This document shows, one piece after another, positions 20,337 to 33,578 of a stretch of 64,000 nt of DNA. Made by a program: the position numbers and the translations under genes. The DNA comes from Paralithodes platypus. Lineage: Eukaryota; Arthropoda; Malacostraca; Decapoda; Lithodidae. The stretch spans positions 30,991,414-31,055,413 of the forward strand of contig CM064519.1 in the NCBI GenBank assembly GCA_032716605.1, given 5' to 3'. The notes under the pieces were generated by a model that was given only the letters and a program-made list of their open reading frames with translations, did not search any database and was not told the DNA's origin. Within the stretch, counting starts at the first letter, position 1. Every line of letters starts with the position of its first letter.

Positions 20337-21850
20337 GCAGTGCTGCCAATTGTATCGCTACATATTACCGCTAGATGTAGAGCTATTTACTTCAATTTAG
20401 AAGCCATTTTTTCATATCTAGAGAGATTTACTAGGGATAATTTAAAAATTTCAGACATTCTAGTCATATTACATTGTAAAATTTGCAAAACAAACAAACC
20501 AAAACTCTTTAGAAATTGCAGCATTAGTCTAACATTGTTTAACTATGTAGCAACATGCTAGCAACTTTTGAGAAAGGATCTAGCGGTACTTTGTGGAAAC
20601 ATACTGGGATGGTGGGAGGGAGGTGATGGTTGCAGTGTTGCCAGTTGTAAAGCTACATATTACTGCTAAATGTAGAGCTATTTACTTCAATCTAGCAGCC
20701 ATTTATTTTATATCTAGAGACATTTACTAGGGATAATTTGAAAATTTCAGACATTCTAGTCATACTACATTGTAAAATTTGCAAAACAAACAAACCAAAA
20801 CTCTTTAGAAATTGCAGCATTATCCTAACATTGTTTGGCTATGTAGCAACATGCTAGCGACTTTTGAGAAAGGATCTAGTGGTATTTCGTGGTAACACTT
20901 TAGGAGGGTTAAAATACGAGTCACACAGTCACACGGGCAATTGCCAAAACTTTAAAGGTCCATATCATTGTTATTAAACTAAGCATTTGGCAAAGGGAGG
21001 AATTGTTAAAAACCTTAGCCAATACTCTGTCATTCACCAAAAATAATTTTTAATTTATCATTATTATTTGGTAGGGTAGGTATGTATAGGTAGGTTGGCT
21101 AAATAATTGCTGGAATTCGTAGGGACTCAAACTGTTTTGAGAGAGTTAAATAAAAAAAAATTATAGATCTGAATAATAAAGAGATTATGTTATTAAGCAA
21201 AACTGGGGGATGCCTGGAAGCCTATAGACTGTAGACGGTAAACTTTGTGTGGGTAGCGAATTCGGTTTTAAAGTAATTTAAGAATAGACAGTTTTCAATG
21301 CTGCGGCCAAACTATTCCACCCATTTATATTTTTTTGTTATCAAAACGTTCGGAATCGCGAGCCTCACCCAACTACGCAAATATGGCTTTGATCATCGGC
21401 GTAGTTTTCAAGATGTGGAATTTTAAGTGGAATTCGAGGTTTTTTCAAGATTGCCGGAAAAAAACCCACGTACAAAAGCAAAACCTTCTCTATAAAATTT
21501 GTGGAGCATTAGTAGGGGAGTGCGTATGCCAAAGCCCAGTCGTTTCCTGTGAGTGGGAGAGACGGTATTTAGGCGTCAAGTTTTTCGGGAAATCGGCTGC
21601 CACGGACCTGTTTGGCCGCCATGCCGGATGTTTAGCATATCAAAAGTTGCCCAATACAAAAACGCACCTCTTGTGAAAGTTTGATCCCGATCCAAAAAGC
21701 GGTTCTAAAGTTATTGCGACGAAACGGCGCGCGTAAGAAGAATTTGGATGAAATCCCAGGTTTAATGATTACAATAGGGGTTCCCCGTAGGGGACGAACC
21801 CCTAAAAATAATAATAATAACAATAAAATCATAATAATAATTATAATGAT
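20337..21850 (+). repeat. Composite dispersed repeat R0, copy 2
   Basis: Two TIR-bearing ~290-bp units (starts near 20337 and 20632) are followed by the same ~880-bp block as at 4014-4900. The copy ends GGGGTTCCCCGTAGGGGACGAACC and an A/T-rich TAA tail (21805-21850). The tail suggests that the block is a retroposed element read on the plus strand. The open frame at 21335-21676 is the longer version of the one in copy 1 and is not supported as a gene. Confidence 0.75.
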
Positions 21851-22116
21851 ACTGAAAGGGAATAGAGATAGGGTAGAAAGTTGTTTGCGTAACTCCAGTG
21901 ATAAATGAATGAGCGTTTGAGAAAAAAATATATTTACCTGCAATGGAAGTTTGAGATTAAACCATTTACCATTTTCAGGAAATATATGAAGTAGTGGTAA
22001 AGCCCTTAGCTGGTAATCCCGAATATTATACCTCTGTTTGTATAACATGTTGATATTTGCTTACAGTAAAGACATATTGAAATTTATAAATACTGTACAT
22101 TCGTAACTCATAATAA
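21851..22116. other. Unannotated AT-rich DNA
   Basis: No repeat or coding signal recognised. Confidence 0.4.
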
Positions 22117-22344
22117 GTACACTGTAAAAGATATCCGTAAATTAAACAATAAAAGACCGTAAATTATGACGTTCGAAAATATCAAATATTGCAGTACAGT
22201 AGGGCTACTGTACATCTATATCACGGCAATAAATTAGAATGGTTGATAGTTAGGAATTGTGACCGATAAAGTATCAGAATTATGTTGACAATATGGTTGC
22301 CTGTCCTGCGACCGTAAAATAACGGAATAGTTTTAACAGTGTAC
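22117..22344. mobile_element. Small TIR element (MITE-like), 228 bp
   Basis: The ends GTACACTGTAAAAGATATCCG and CGGAATAGTTTTAACAGTGTAC are imperfect inverted repeats. The inside is AT-rich with repeated CCGTAAATTA-type motifs. Only one copy is seen, so the call is tentative. Confidence 0.4.
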
Positions 22345-23926
22345 ACAAGTATAGCGATCCTAAGCGAGCCAATACTATGCCTTTGAATCCCGTCAGCACC
22401 ATGACGCCATTTTACCTTTGATTCATTGCTAAAATTAGATGATTTTATACAATTTAAGAACAACTTGCGTCAATAAGAGGATTTATTTAGATCATATGAA
22501 CCCATAAGGTAGATTATAAACTAAAGGATATCGTCTAATGGCAACCTTATAATATGATGAAAATAACGTAATGGTGGTGAAGGGGTTGAGCCATTCCAGA
22601 CGCTTCGGCACTTGGCTTTAGAGGCTAATATTTTCGAATGTGTGTATACTTGTTATAGCTCTGGACTGTGCATTGCATAAGGAAAAATACTTACACATTG
22701 TGTGTTCACTCGTTGGCTGCGTGTAGTACTCCCGAGGACATAGCATTATTAATTTTTGTTTATATAATTTCCCTTGTCTAGTTTTAACCATTCTGGTCCT
22801 TCCAGTTCAAGTTTCTCCACTCCCATTTTTTGCCTACTCAATCTCGCCCTCCAACCCCCCTCCCCCTCAACCCCCACCCCCTCGCCTTCATTACTGTCCT
22901 AACGAGGTCCTATAACCCAGAATGAGGTTGGAGTGAGACAACAGCGCGTCAGGTCTCGTCCCTCGCACAGTCATCCCCCAAGCACTTAAAAAACAGCAAT
23001 CAACCTAATTTTTTGTCTTCTTGTTTTCCTCGGCCGGTTACGACTTCTCGGCTCCGTCGGGAAAGAGGAAGGAGGAGGGGGAGAGAGGGATGGTGGAGGA
23101 GTTGGTAGGGGAGCTTCTGGAGGAGTTGATTGAGGGGGTGGTGGATGAACAGTTGGTATGTGTGTTTGGAGTAACTGGTGAAGAAGAATTTTAGGAGTAC
23201 TTGGCGTTTGTTTGTTTTGTAGTAACTGGTTTGGTATTTAGAGGTGGGATTGGTAGAGAGTTGATGGAGGAGTGTTTAATGCAGAAATGAGTAGTGGGGT
23301 GGAATAATTTGTCGCATGGATACCAGAGGAGCTTGCGTAGTAGTATAAGTATACATTAGACATATTTTACCCTTTTGAATCCTAGAGGTCCTTTCTAATT
23401 TGGAAAAAGGATCCATTATAAGCAGAAGTAAAAGGCTAATAGGCCATGTTACTAAAAGGGTTAACAACAGAGGTTATGCATCATACTTAAAAGAAACTGG
23501 ACACAATCCATCTTCTCGAATGCCAGTGCATTTACCAAAAACATGTATCTTCTAACTATCTGCTCCCCTCATCCAATCACTGAACCTCGGTTCAACATTC
23601 TAATACTGGATTTTTTGTTTTAGACATAAACTGAAACACGACTGAAACTTAATTACAAAATTCAAACAATACGATTTGCCATGTAAAATTGTACCCCCCC
23701 CCCCCCCCACATTAAAAAAAAATATATATAAGAAGAAAACAATAATTGACGAAATCAGCAGTTAAAGTTTAAAGACACACTGACTATGCCAAATTGAGAA
23801 AGGATATGTACAATATGTGCGAATATTGTTGAAATATTGAAATCGGAGCACACAATGTTATGTAATTTATTTGAAATTACGAACGGTGAAGAAATAGCGA
23901 GTGGTCAAAATAAGGTTTGTGGTTAA
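22345..23926. other. Unannotated intergenic DNA
   Basis: A C-rich patch lies at 22850-22900 and a GA/GT-rich patch at 23060-23260. A C-run is at about 23696-23709. No gene or known element recognised. Confidence 0.5.
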
Positions 23927-23934
23927 ATGGGAGG

Positions 23935-24810
23935 GATCGATCAAATTGGAGGAGAACATCGAATATTAGTTGGTGGTCGAATTGAGGTGAGTGATGAAAT
24001 TGGGGTGAGTGGTGGAAATGGGGAGAGTGGTGGAAATGGGAAGAGTGGTGGAATTGGGGTGAGTGATGGAATTGGAGTGAGTGGTGGAATTGGGGTGAGT
24101 GATGGAATTGTGGTGAGTGATATAATTGGGGTGAGTGATGGAATTGTGGTGAGTGGTGGAATTGGAGTGAGTGGTGGAATTGGGGTGAGTGATGGAATTG
24201 TGGTGAGTGATGGAATTGTGGTGAGTGGTATAATTGGGGTGAGTGATGGAATTGTGGTGAGTGATATAATTGGGGTGAGTGGTGGAATTGTGGTGTGTGA
24301 TATAATTGGGTGAGTAATGGAATTGGGGTGAGTGATGGAATTGGGGTGAGTGATGAAATTGGGGTGAGTGATATAATTGGGCTGAGTGGTGAACTTGGGG
24401 AAAATAGTCGAATTGGGGTGAGTAGTGAAATTGAGGTGAGTGGTCGAATTGAAATAAGCGGTAAATTAGAGTAAGAGGTCGAATTGGGGTGATTGCTCGA
24501 AGTAGAGTGAGTTATCAGATTATGGTGAGTGGACGAATTGGGGTGAGTGGTCGAATTGGGATGAGTGGTCGACCTGGGATGAGTGGTCGACCTGGGATGA
24601 GTGGTCGAGTTGGGGTGAGTGGTCGAATTGGGATGAGTGGTCGAATTGGGATGAGTGGTCGAATTGGGATGAGTGGTCGAATTGGGATGAGTGGTCGAAT
24701 TGGGATGAGTGGTCGAATTGGGATGAGTGGTCGAATTGGGGTGAGTGGTCGAATTTGGGTGAGCGGTCGAATTGAGTTGGGGTGAGCAATCAAATTGGAG
24801 CTATAAATCA
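23935..24810 (+). repeat. 18-bp minisatellite (GGTGAGTGGTCGAATTGG)
   Basis: About 875 bp of an 18-bp unit with variants GGTGGAATTGGGGTGAGT and GGTCGAATTGGGATGAGT. The period is a multiple of three, so stretches stay open in several frames. The plus strand gives a VSGGIG/MSGRIG hexapeptide repeat and the minus strand gives PIRPL. These frames follow from the period, not from a gene. The most regular part is at 24530-24770. Confidence 0.9.
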
Positions 24811-25410
24811 AATTGGAGTTACTGATTGATTTGGCAGTGAACGGGGACATTAAAGCGAGCAGTCAAATTTGGACCAGCGGTTGAATTGACATGAACAGTC
24901 AATTGGTAAAGGTGACGAATTGGGAGAATGGGAAAATGTTTGCGAGCGATTGAACTGGGTCCAGTGGTCGTTTGAGCAAGCAATCCTATTAGAGAGAGCG
25001 AGGGGTTGAATTTGTTGTAGCGGTCAAATCAAAGCATGCAGTTGATCACTAACACACAAGTTTCAAGCTTCATCTTTGTAATGTATTTCGAATCAATAGT
25101 ATTTTCCGCTGGCATCATCGATAGTAGTATGAAGAATTATGTATGGCAGCTGGGAAGCTAGAATGTGATAGTTTATGAGAACGTGTGCTATAGAAAAAAA
25201 AACATATATATTATACTGTATATATATATCCCTATATTCTTTAAGTTATGCTAGCTGCTGCTCAGTGATTTGTTTAGCTTGGTAGAAGAAAGGCCTATGT
25301 AAGTCGTCTCGATTCGATACCACAGTTTGCTTATCATATCCACTTCACTTCATATCTTCCCTTCGCAGTTCAGGACGAGTATGTCTCTTTGCTAAGTTAT
25401 ATATATATAT
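24811..25410. other. Decayed minisatellite edge and AT-rich spacer
   Basis: Degenerate AATTGG-type motifs fade out by about 25030. An (AT)n tract at 25400-25411 borders LINE-G. No gene seen. Confidence 0.5.
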
Positions 25411-25539
25411 ATTTTTGTTTTTTTGTTTTTTCTATGTGAGTGAGGGAGGCAAAAGGCAGAACTGCCTATAGCGAGTGTCTCCCCCAAAGTTGAAAGAGTG
25501 ACTGGGCCAAAATCAAGGGACGTTCGAACCAAAATGCCT

Positions 25540-25937
25540 GGACACATGTAGTTTGAAGCAATTTAAGTCATAGGAAGAGGGAAAGACTGATTCTGGGAGA
25601 GAGTTCCAGAGCTCAGCTGTTGAATAGAAGAAATTTAAGACTGAGAGTAACGTTTCAATCTTGGGTTGGAGAGTTGCACAGAGTAGGGGTGGGATTGTGT
25701 TGCAAGACGGGTACCATGTGCCCTACGCAAAGGAGGTGGTATACACTAGGAAAGCTCTGAGGAACACTGATTATTATAGTAGCGATAGAATAGCGATAGA
25801 GATGCAACATTGTGGTGAAGAGAGAGTGATTGCAGAGAGTTGGTGAGTGGACGGGAGTTAATGATACGAAAGGCCTTCCTTTCAATTTTGTCTAGGAGAG
25901 CGGTGTGAGAGGAACCTCCCCACACATGTGAACAATA
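25540..25937 (-). pseudogene. LINE-G polymerase C-terminus, frameshifted
   Basis: After the stop at 25938, further minus-strand homology includes FFYSTAELWNSLPESVF followed by PSSYDLNCFK (about 25560-25625). This is the terminal motif of the family and is also seen intact in LINE-H as LWNSLPSNCFPHTYNL. Indels place the pieces in different frames. Confidence 0.75.
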
Positions 25938-27653
25938 CTACATACAAGGATGCACTATGCCCCGGTACAGAGCACGCAGCTGTGCAGGGGTAAAGAACCC
26001 CCAAAGGCGGTTGAGCACACCCAGCTTCTGGGAGGCTGCCTTAGCAAGACTGGTAATATGGTCCTTCCAACTGAGAGAAGAAGAAAAAGAGACACCAAGA
26101 ATATTGAGAGAAGATGAAGGATTGATTTTTGTATTGTTGAAGAAAAAGGGATAGTCCGCAGGGAGTTCCTTACGGGTAGATAGATGGAGAAATTGGGTTT
26201 TGGAAGCATTAAAGGTAGCAAGGTTTTCTCTGCCCCAATTGGAGACAGTAGTTAGATTAGAATTTAAGTGTTCTATGGCTTCATTCCATTTGTCGTTGAG
26301 GAATTGCTGGCTTGGGCGTTCTGAAAAACTAATGGAGTAGTGTAAGGTTGAGTCGTCTGCGTGTGAATGGATGGGAGTTGAGGTACAGTTGAGAAGGTCA
26401 TTTATAAAAATTAGAAAGAGAATAGGAGATAGGACAGAGCCCTGAGGAACACCGCAGTTTATAGGGTGAGGAAGTGAGCGATGGCCATCCACAACCGCAG
26501 CTATGGAACAGCCGGAGAGGAAATTAGAGACAAAGGCACAGATGGAGGGATAGAAACTGAAGGAGGGTAGTTTAAAAATGAAAGATTTGTGCCAGACTCT
26601 ATCGAAGGCTTTCGATATGTCTAGTGCAATAGAAAAAGTCTCACCGAAGTCCCAAAAGAAGGATGACCAAGAGTTAGTAAGATATGAAAGAAGATCACCA
26701 GTAGAGCGACCCTTAAGGAAGCCATACTGGCGATCTGAGAGCAGATTATGAGAAGAGAAATGCTTAAGAAATTTGGAAGCAAGAATAGTTTCAAAAACTT
26801 TAGAAATACAAGAGATGAGAGCAATAGGACGATAGTTGGAGGGTTGAGAGCGGTCACCCTTCTTTGGGACAGGTTGAATGAGAGCAAACTTCCAGCATGA
26901 AGGGAAGACGTTAGAGGATAGACAGAGATGAAAGACTTTACCTAGGCAGGGAGTCAGCACGGAAGCACAGTTTTTGAGAACAACAGGAGGAACACCGCCC
27001 GGACCGTACGCCTTATTAGTATTAAGCCCAGAGAGGGTAGAAAGTACATCTTTAGAAGAGATTAGGATATTAGGCATAAGTAAGAAAGAGGAGGGTGGAA
27101 AGGGAGGTATAGCACCGGAATCATCCAAGGTGGAGTTTCTAGCAAAAGTTTGAGCGAAGAGTTTAGCTTTGTCAGAGGAAGAAGTGATGGTTGTGCCATC
27201 AGAGTGGGAAAGGGGAGGGAAAGACGAGGAAGAGAAATTGTTGGAGAGGTTTTTGGCTAGATGCCAGAAAGCTTGGGAAGAGCTAGAGTTCGATAGTTCA
27301 GTGCATTTATTATTGATGAAAGAGTGCTTGGCAAGTCGAAGAACAGATTTGGCTTGATTCTGGGCAGAAACATATGAAGAATGAGAGTCTTGAGTTTTAA
27401 GGCGTCGGTACCGTTTGAATGCTTCCTCCTTATTGCGGACAGCAGTAGAACAGGCGTGAGTAAACCAAGATTTTTTAGCATTAGTCTGAGAGAAAGAGAA
27501 TGGAATGTATGCTTCCATGCCCGATAGGATTACCTCGGTAATGCGTTCAGCACTCTCCGAGGGTCCCCGGCCACGGAAGCAGAAATCATTCCATGGGAAA
27601 TCAAAGAAGTACTGCCGAAGAGCCTCCCAGTCGGCAGCGCTAAAGTGCCACAA
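25938..27653 (-). CDS. LINE-G reverse transcriptase open frame
   Basis: This frame of 571 codons contains the RT fingers and palm: [58 protein letters not shown], then the active-site box [10 protein letters not shown] (HADD at 26352-26363), [11 protein letters not shown] and [10 protein letters not shown]. The usual catalytic box is YADD; histidine here replaces the tyrosine and probably impairs activity. [10 protein letters not shown] also departs from the usual KAYGPDGVPP. The frame ends at HPCM, and the C-terminal homology continues in other frames down to ELWNSLPESVFP at about 25590. Confidence 0.9.
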   Translation of the reverse strand: MWHFSAADWEALRQYFFDFPWNDFCFRGRGPSESAERITEVILSGMEAYIPFSFSQTNAKKSWFTHACSTAVRNKEEAFKRYRRLKTQDSHSSYVSAQNQAKSVLRLAKHSFINNKCTELSNSSSSQAFWHLAKNLSNNFSSSSFPPLSHSDGTTITSSSDKAKLFAQTFARNSTLDDSGAIPPFPPSSFLLMPNILISSKDVLSTLSGLNTNKAYGPGGVPPVVLKNCASVLTPCLGKVFHLCLSSNVFPSCWKFALIQPVPKKGDRSQPSNYRPIALISCISKVFETILASKFLKHFSSHNLLSDRQYGFLKGRSTGDLLSYLTNSWSSFFWDFGETFSIALDISKAFDRVWHKSFIFKLPSFSFYPSICAFVSNFLSGCSIAAVVDGHRSLPHPINCGVPQGSVLSPILFLIFINDLLNCTSTPIHSHADDSTLHYSISFSERPSQQFLNDKWNEAIEHLNSNLTTVSNWGRENLATFNASKTQFLHLSTRKELPADYPFFFNNTKINPSSSLNILGVSFSSSLSWKDHITSLAKAASQKLGVLNRLWGFFTPAQLRALYRGIVHPCM

Positions 27654-28484
27654 GTGCTGCCGGCTCGGAGGATCGGGTGGCCATACTGGAGAGATAGGAC
27701 AGGTGAGATAAGTTTATGGTCGGAGGAGCCCAAAGGAGAGAAAAGATTGACTGTATAAGAAGAAGGATTAGAAGTTAGAAACAAGTCAAGAATGTTGGGC
27801 CGATCTCCGAGGCGTTCCGGGATACGGGTGGGTTACTGAACTAACTGCTCTAGGTCATTTAGGATAGAAAAGACGTAGGCTTGTTCACCAGGTGGGTCAG
27901 TAGTGTGAGAGGCGAGCCATTGGCGGTGGTGAACGTTGAAATCTCCTAAGATGGAGATTTCTGAGAAAGGAGAAATGGATAGAATGTGTTCCACTGTACA
28001 GTTTAGATAGTCAAAGAATTTGGGAAGGTTGGTAGAGTTAGGGGAAAGATAGGCAGCACAGAAATATTTAGTAAGAGAATGACAGGAAAGTTTGAGCCAT
28101 AAAGTTGAGAATTCAGAGGAGTCGAAATCGGGAACACGAGAGCAAGTGAGTTTGTTGTGCACATATGCACAACATCCGCCTTTGGCTTTGAAACTAGGAA
28201 AGAGAAAGTAGGAGGATACAGAGAAGGGGCTGCTGGATGTTGCATTCAGACACCTTAGTTTCGGTGAGCAAAAGAAGATCAGGTTTGTAGGAGGAGAGAT
28301 GGTGTTCAACAGAGTGAAAATTAGAGGACAGTCCGCGAATGTTGCAGAAATTAATAGAAAGAGTAACAGGCCGAGGTCCAGGTAATTGTGTAAGATCGTC
28401 CGGGGAAGGTCGGGCGGGTGAGGGGGCATTTATGGCCCCCCCCCCCCCCCCCCCTGGGGACTCCGAGGCTGGGCTAAAATTCAT
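27530..28484 (-). pseudogene. LINE-G endonuclease, frameshifted
   Basis: The minus strand begins with an ATG frame (28484) reading MNFSPASESPGGGGGG, then LSINFCNIRGLSSNF, then LLLLTETKV: the EN N-terminus. It shifts frame near 28240 and continues with GGCCAYVHN and SILGDFNVHHRQWL (GDFN motif, about 27950), then SSDHKLISP (SDH motif, about 27715). APE-type EN motif order is preserved. Frameshifts near 28240 and 27835-27840 show that it is not functional. Confidence 0.85.
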
Positions 28485-28490
28485 AATTTG

Positions 28491-29928
<1,438 letters not shown>

Positions 29929-30389
29929 TACTTACTCTAGTTGTACTTACTCTAGTTGTATTGCGGGAGTGAGCATGCTCGTTATTTCCCGCCTCCTATA
30001 TGTGTAGGTGTTATATGTATCGTTGGAATGGCTGTGGATGTGTGTGTAGTCTGTATTTTTAGCCAATTGGCGACATCGGAAACGAAGGCTTAGGGTGGAT
30101 CTGTATGGTACCATTCTCACTATAGACGGTACCGTCTCGCCCGAAGGCTTAGGTAGCCATCAGCTTAGGTGAACCATAATTATGATACCCATCTCGCCTT
30201 GTACCATTTTTGCCAACCCCAGATGGGACGTCACAACGTCGTCCACTTATTCCAGGTACCTATTTACAGCTAGGTGAACTGAGGCTAACACATGAAAGGA
30301 GACAAGCCCAATTTGTCTCCGCCCGGCCGGGGATTGAATCCCCGGCCCCTCCTGTGTGAGACGAGAGCTCTACCTACTAGGCTACGGGC
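29929..30389 (-). mobile_element. SINE-2 copy 1, tRNA-derived head
   Basis: On the minus strand the element starts with a 69-nt tRNA-like head (30389 down to 30321). It has an A-box-like TAGCCTAGTAGGTAGAGC, a T-arm CCGGGGATTCAATCCCCGG with box B, and closing GCCCG/CGGGC acceptor pairs. The body runs about 390 bp and ends with repeated AGTAAGTACAACTAG at 29929-29957. Both ends abut (GT)n. RNA polymerase III transcription from the tRNA-like promoter is expected for this class. Confidence 0.75.
30321..30389 (-). other. tRNA-like head of SINE-2 copy 1
   Basis: Folds as a cloverleaf with a perfect T-stem, but the anticodon stem is imperfect. The anticodon position reads CAC. It is part of a SINE, not a functional tRNA gene. 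Confidence 0.65.
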
Positions 30390-30400
30390 TGTGTGTGCGT

Positions 30401-30474
<74 letters not shown>
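30390..30474. repeat. (GT)n microsatellite
   Basis: GTGCGT variants are followed by pure (GT)n, directly joined to the SINE-2 head. Confidence 0.97.
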
Positions 30475-30477
<3 letters not shown>

Positions 30478-31440
30478 TTAATCAAAGACAGATACAGCTA
30501 TTTGAAGTCTGGGCAAGAGGAATTAATGATCCAAAGCAATTTGGGGGATATTACACGGGCATGATAATAGAGAATAATAGTGTGGACCTGATCTGAGTTT
30601 GATTATTGGGTATTTGACAGGAAGGTGATAATCTGTTATAAGAATGGTAGAAAAGGTGATCTGGAGCACAACTGATTTGGATTATTATGGGTTTAGCATG
30701 GGGTAAAAGAATCTGTAGCGAAATGTCTGATGTATAGTAATGATCTGTTTGACTGAGATAGCGGTAATCCGTGATAATAATGATGAAGTTTGAGGCTTAG
30801 GTTTTAGAAGGATAGTGTTGGATTAAGGGTCTGGTACGTGAAACTGATCAAAAACAGATCATCCACATCCACAGATAGATAGAGAGAGAGAGAGAGAATA
30901 TGTCTTAACAGGATGTAATCTTATGTCTTGAATGGAATTGGTTTATTATGATATTGGATGTAACACGAAGAGGGTTGTCTTGAGCAGGGCTTGAATATAA
31001 AAGATTGACGCTGGTCTGAGTGGCTCCGTCACCTAACTGTTAGAGTAATCTGCAGCTGTATATTTAAGGATCTGGATCAGGGCTGATCAGGGTAGATCTG
31101 GAGTCGGTCAGAGATTAGCGTCGTAAAATATGAGTTATTTGTAAATTAGTTGGATCTACGGTTTGACAGAATTGTATGAACTGATGTATGTCTGAGATTA
31201 ACAAGCTTGGGGACTGGATCAATGGACGGTCCAGGTTGATTGTGGTCTGGTAAAATAATATTTTTTTATTACATATTATGATGTCCAGTTGAACTCAATG
31301 TACGGCATAGAAAGGGCGGTGAAATGAAATAAACTAGGCTTGAAATTTGTATATTTGAATCATGTTTATATCTGCGGTCTGGTAAAAACAACATAGTTTA
31401 TAGTAGAGCAGTGAAGTTTGAAGATTGAACTGGGATTTGG
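30475..31440. other. Unannotated DNA with frequent GATCTG/GGTCTGG words
   Basis: The words GATCTG, GGTCTGG and GATCAG recur irregularly, possibly as relics of an old short-unit repeat. A (GA)n tract lies at 30881-30896. No gene seen. Confidence 0.35.
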
Positions 31441-31690
31441 TCTGGGATCTGGCAGATAGGGTGGATAATTGGGTGGGGTGTGGGGAGAGGGATGGTCTGG
31501 AGCTAGGGTGCCTGGTGGAGGATAGGGGGGAGGGGAGAGAAGAGTGGTCTGGAGTGAGGGGCCTTGGTGGAGGATAGGGTGTGTTCTAGGGGGAGGGGAG
31601 AGAGGGGTCTTGGTGGAGTATAGGGTGGGGTCTGGGGAGAGGGGAGAGGGGTGCTTCCTGTGGGCCGGCGGTCTCGTCACGGAGGGGGGC
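31441..31690. repeat. G-rich ~50-70 bp imperfect tandem repeat
   Basis: Segments with GTGGAGGATAGGG, GGGGAGGGGAGAG and GTCTGGAG repeat three or four times. The bias is strongly purine-rich on the plus strand. Confidence 0.6.
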
Positions 31691-33566
31691 GTGGTCCTAT
31701 TTGTACCTGTCGGAGCCGCTGCAGTGCTCCAGCAAGCCGAGGCCAACTGCCCCCCTCCTCTACTGCTGCTCCTGCTCATGTTGCTTCCTCTTATTATCTA
31801 CCATTTTAGTTAGCTTGTAGCTCGCTGTTTATAGATTGAGTTTATATCTCACTATAGGAGTTTAATTAAGTCGGTACTGTTAGACTTTGGTTGAATAATT
31901 AGTTTATAATACTTTTGATATAACAGTACGGAATTTTACATAGTAGTGCAGAAATGTTGCCTCGATAAGTCTATAAATGAGCACTTGCTATTGCATTATG
32001 TGTCAGGATCAGTGACGATAATTTATCACTTCTGTACTTGCCTGTAGGAATGTAGTTAAATTCGTATTATGCCTTCGTAGGAGTTTAAGTAGATTGCTAA
32101 TTTTATTCATTAGGAGTGCAGTTATTTTTCATAAAAATTTGTATGAGTGTATAATTACAGTATGTTATTAATATTTGTCTGTAAGGTGTAGTTACGTTTC
32201 TTTTGTCTGCCTGCAGAAATCCGAAACCTATATTGACCTATAGAGGTGGTAATGTGCTACTATTTGCATGTGGAGCTGTAATTAGAGTATTGATTTATAT
32301 CTATCTAAGGAATTTTAGTTTGCCCATGTTGGGTTGTAGATATATCTATATATGTTACTATATCTAGAGGTAAATGATTGTACTGATGCAACATGCTGAC
32401 TTTTCCATATTTGTTTGTAAAACAAATAATGTTACTTCTGTTGCTCGTTAGGAGGGAATTTGTGGTTCTACTAATTTTTGTACGAGGTTTTTTATGTTGT
32501 AAATATTCCCTCGAAATAGCTATAGGAGAGTGTATAGAAAATTTACTATTATTCGTGGGTATACATATGTGGTTATTGATTGTCTTGGGAGTACAGTACT
32601 TCTCTCGGCTGACTGTATGTTGCTATGTTGCTTCCGTAGTATTCTTGTCATTGGAAATTCATTACTGTATTACTTTCCTTTGTTTACATTCATGATTCTT
32701 ATATTAATCACAAAGAGGCTAGTACAGATATGCAAATATGTTATTGGTTGCCTAGCTTTATTTCTTTGTGTGCTGGATTGTAATTAGATCTTTAGTTAGA
32801 TGTACTACTATTATCTACAGTTCTTATGGTGTTAATTGCTGTTCATTATGATCTTACGTTTCTAGTTTATGGTTCTCCCTGTCAGTGTGTATGTGTAGAA
32901 ATGTATCTGCTGTCATTATCTGCACCCTTCATTCTACTCACAACTGAAATGTTTACGTAACTAAATTGATATTCATATGTTCTGCTTGTTTATGTTGCTG
33001 TTCCCATGTAGGCCTACTGTTCCTTGTTTTGCATTTGCATTGCTAATGTATTTTTTTTTTTTTTTTTTGCAAAATAATTAATTATGTTCTTTCTTATGTA
33101 ATGTATTAATTAACGATTTCATACTGTAATTGAGATAATTGTTGACATGTTCTCTAATGTTTATGGTTTCCGCTTCCATGTCCTATATTGAATCACATTT
33201 GTATCCATGTATGGTCATGTATATCCATTGATTATTAATATATCTGCTTTTTATAGGGTACACATCGATAAATGTTTGCTTTGCATTTTCGTTGTTTTCC
33301 ATTCTACTCTTGATAGTACATTTGATCTTTTCTTAGTGTATACTGCTGTTACATTATGCTGTAATTCTTCATATTATTCTGCCCTATGATGAGAGATGTT
33401 GTACATAGCCACAGCCATTCCCACGGTGATAGGTTAGTCTTGCAGAGAACTAATTAACAGTGGTGATGATGACGTACGATGAAGATGGAAATAATAATAC
33501 TTTTACTGATACTGTTTAATCTGATAACAAATATATCTCTATATTCTTGCTACTGCCATACGAAGT
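31691..33566. other. AT-rich, T-biased intergenic DNA
   Basis: Irregular recurrences of TAGGAGTTTAA/TGTAGTTA-like words occur at 31850-32300. A T-run is at 33049-33068. No gene or known element seen. Confidence 0.45.
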
Positions 33567-33578
33567 AACTCAATTTTG

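Larger units (their letters stand above)
25411..28490 (-). mobile_element. LINE-G, CR1/jockey-like non-LTR retrotransposon
   Basis: A minus-strand element. Its 3' UTR (GGGGGAGACACTCGCTATAGGCAG on the minus strand, about 25470-25495) and A-rich end lie at 25411-25500. The RT is at 25938-27653, and EN pieces are at 27530-28484. The 5' part contains a C18 run (28437-28454). Additional 5' UTR may extend to about 28690. The same 3' UTR recurs at 42404-42480 and 55676-55742. No target-site duplication was found. Frameshifts break both EN and the RT C-terminus. Confidence 0.88.

Noticed and set aside
21335..21676. 113-codon frame conserved in both R0 copies
   Set aside because: It lies in a dispersed repeat, several of the few differences change amino acids, and no domain is recognisable. 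It is still worth a profile search.
24489..24850. Gly/Ser- or Pro/Ile/Arg-rich repeat proteins in the 18-bp minisatellite
   Set aside because: Frames are open on both strands because the unit length is divisible by three. No start context or flanking coding sequence.
30321..30389. Possible functional tRNA gene (also 43172-43240 and 47418-47485)
   Set aside because: Each is joined to SINE bodies or microsatellites, and stems are imperfect in copy 1 and at 47418. They are better explained as SINE heads.
30580..31460. Recurring GATCTG/GGTCTGG words as a binding-site cluster
   Set aside because: Spacing is irregular and units are too degenerate to separate from an eroded repeat.
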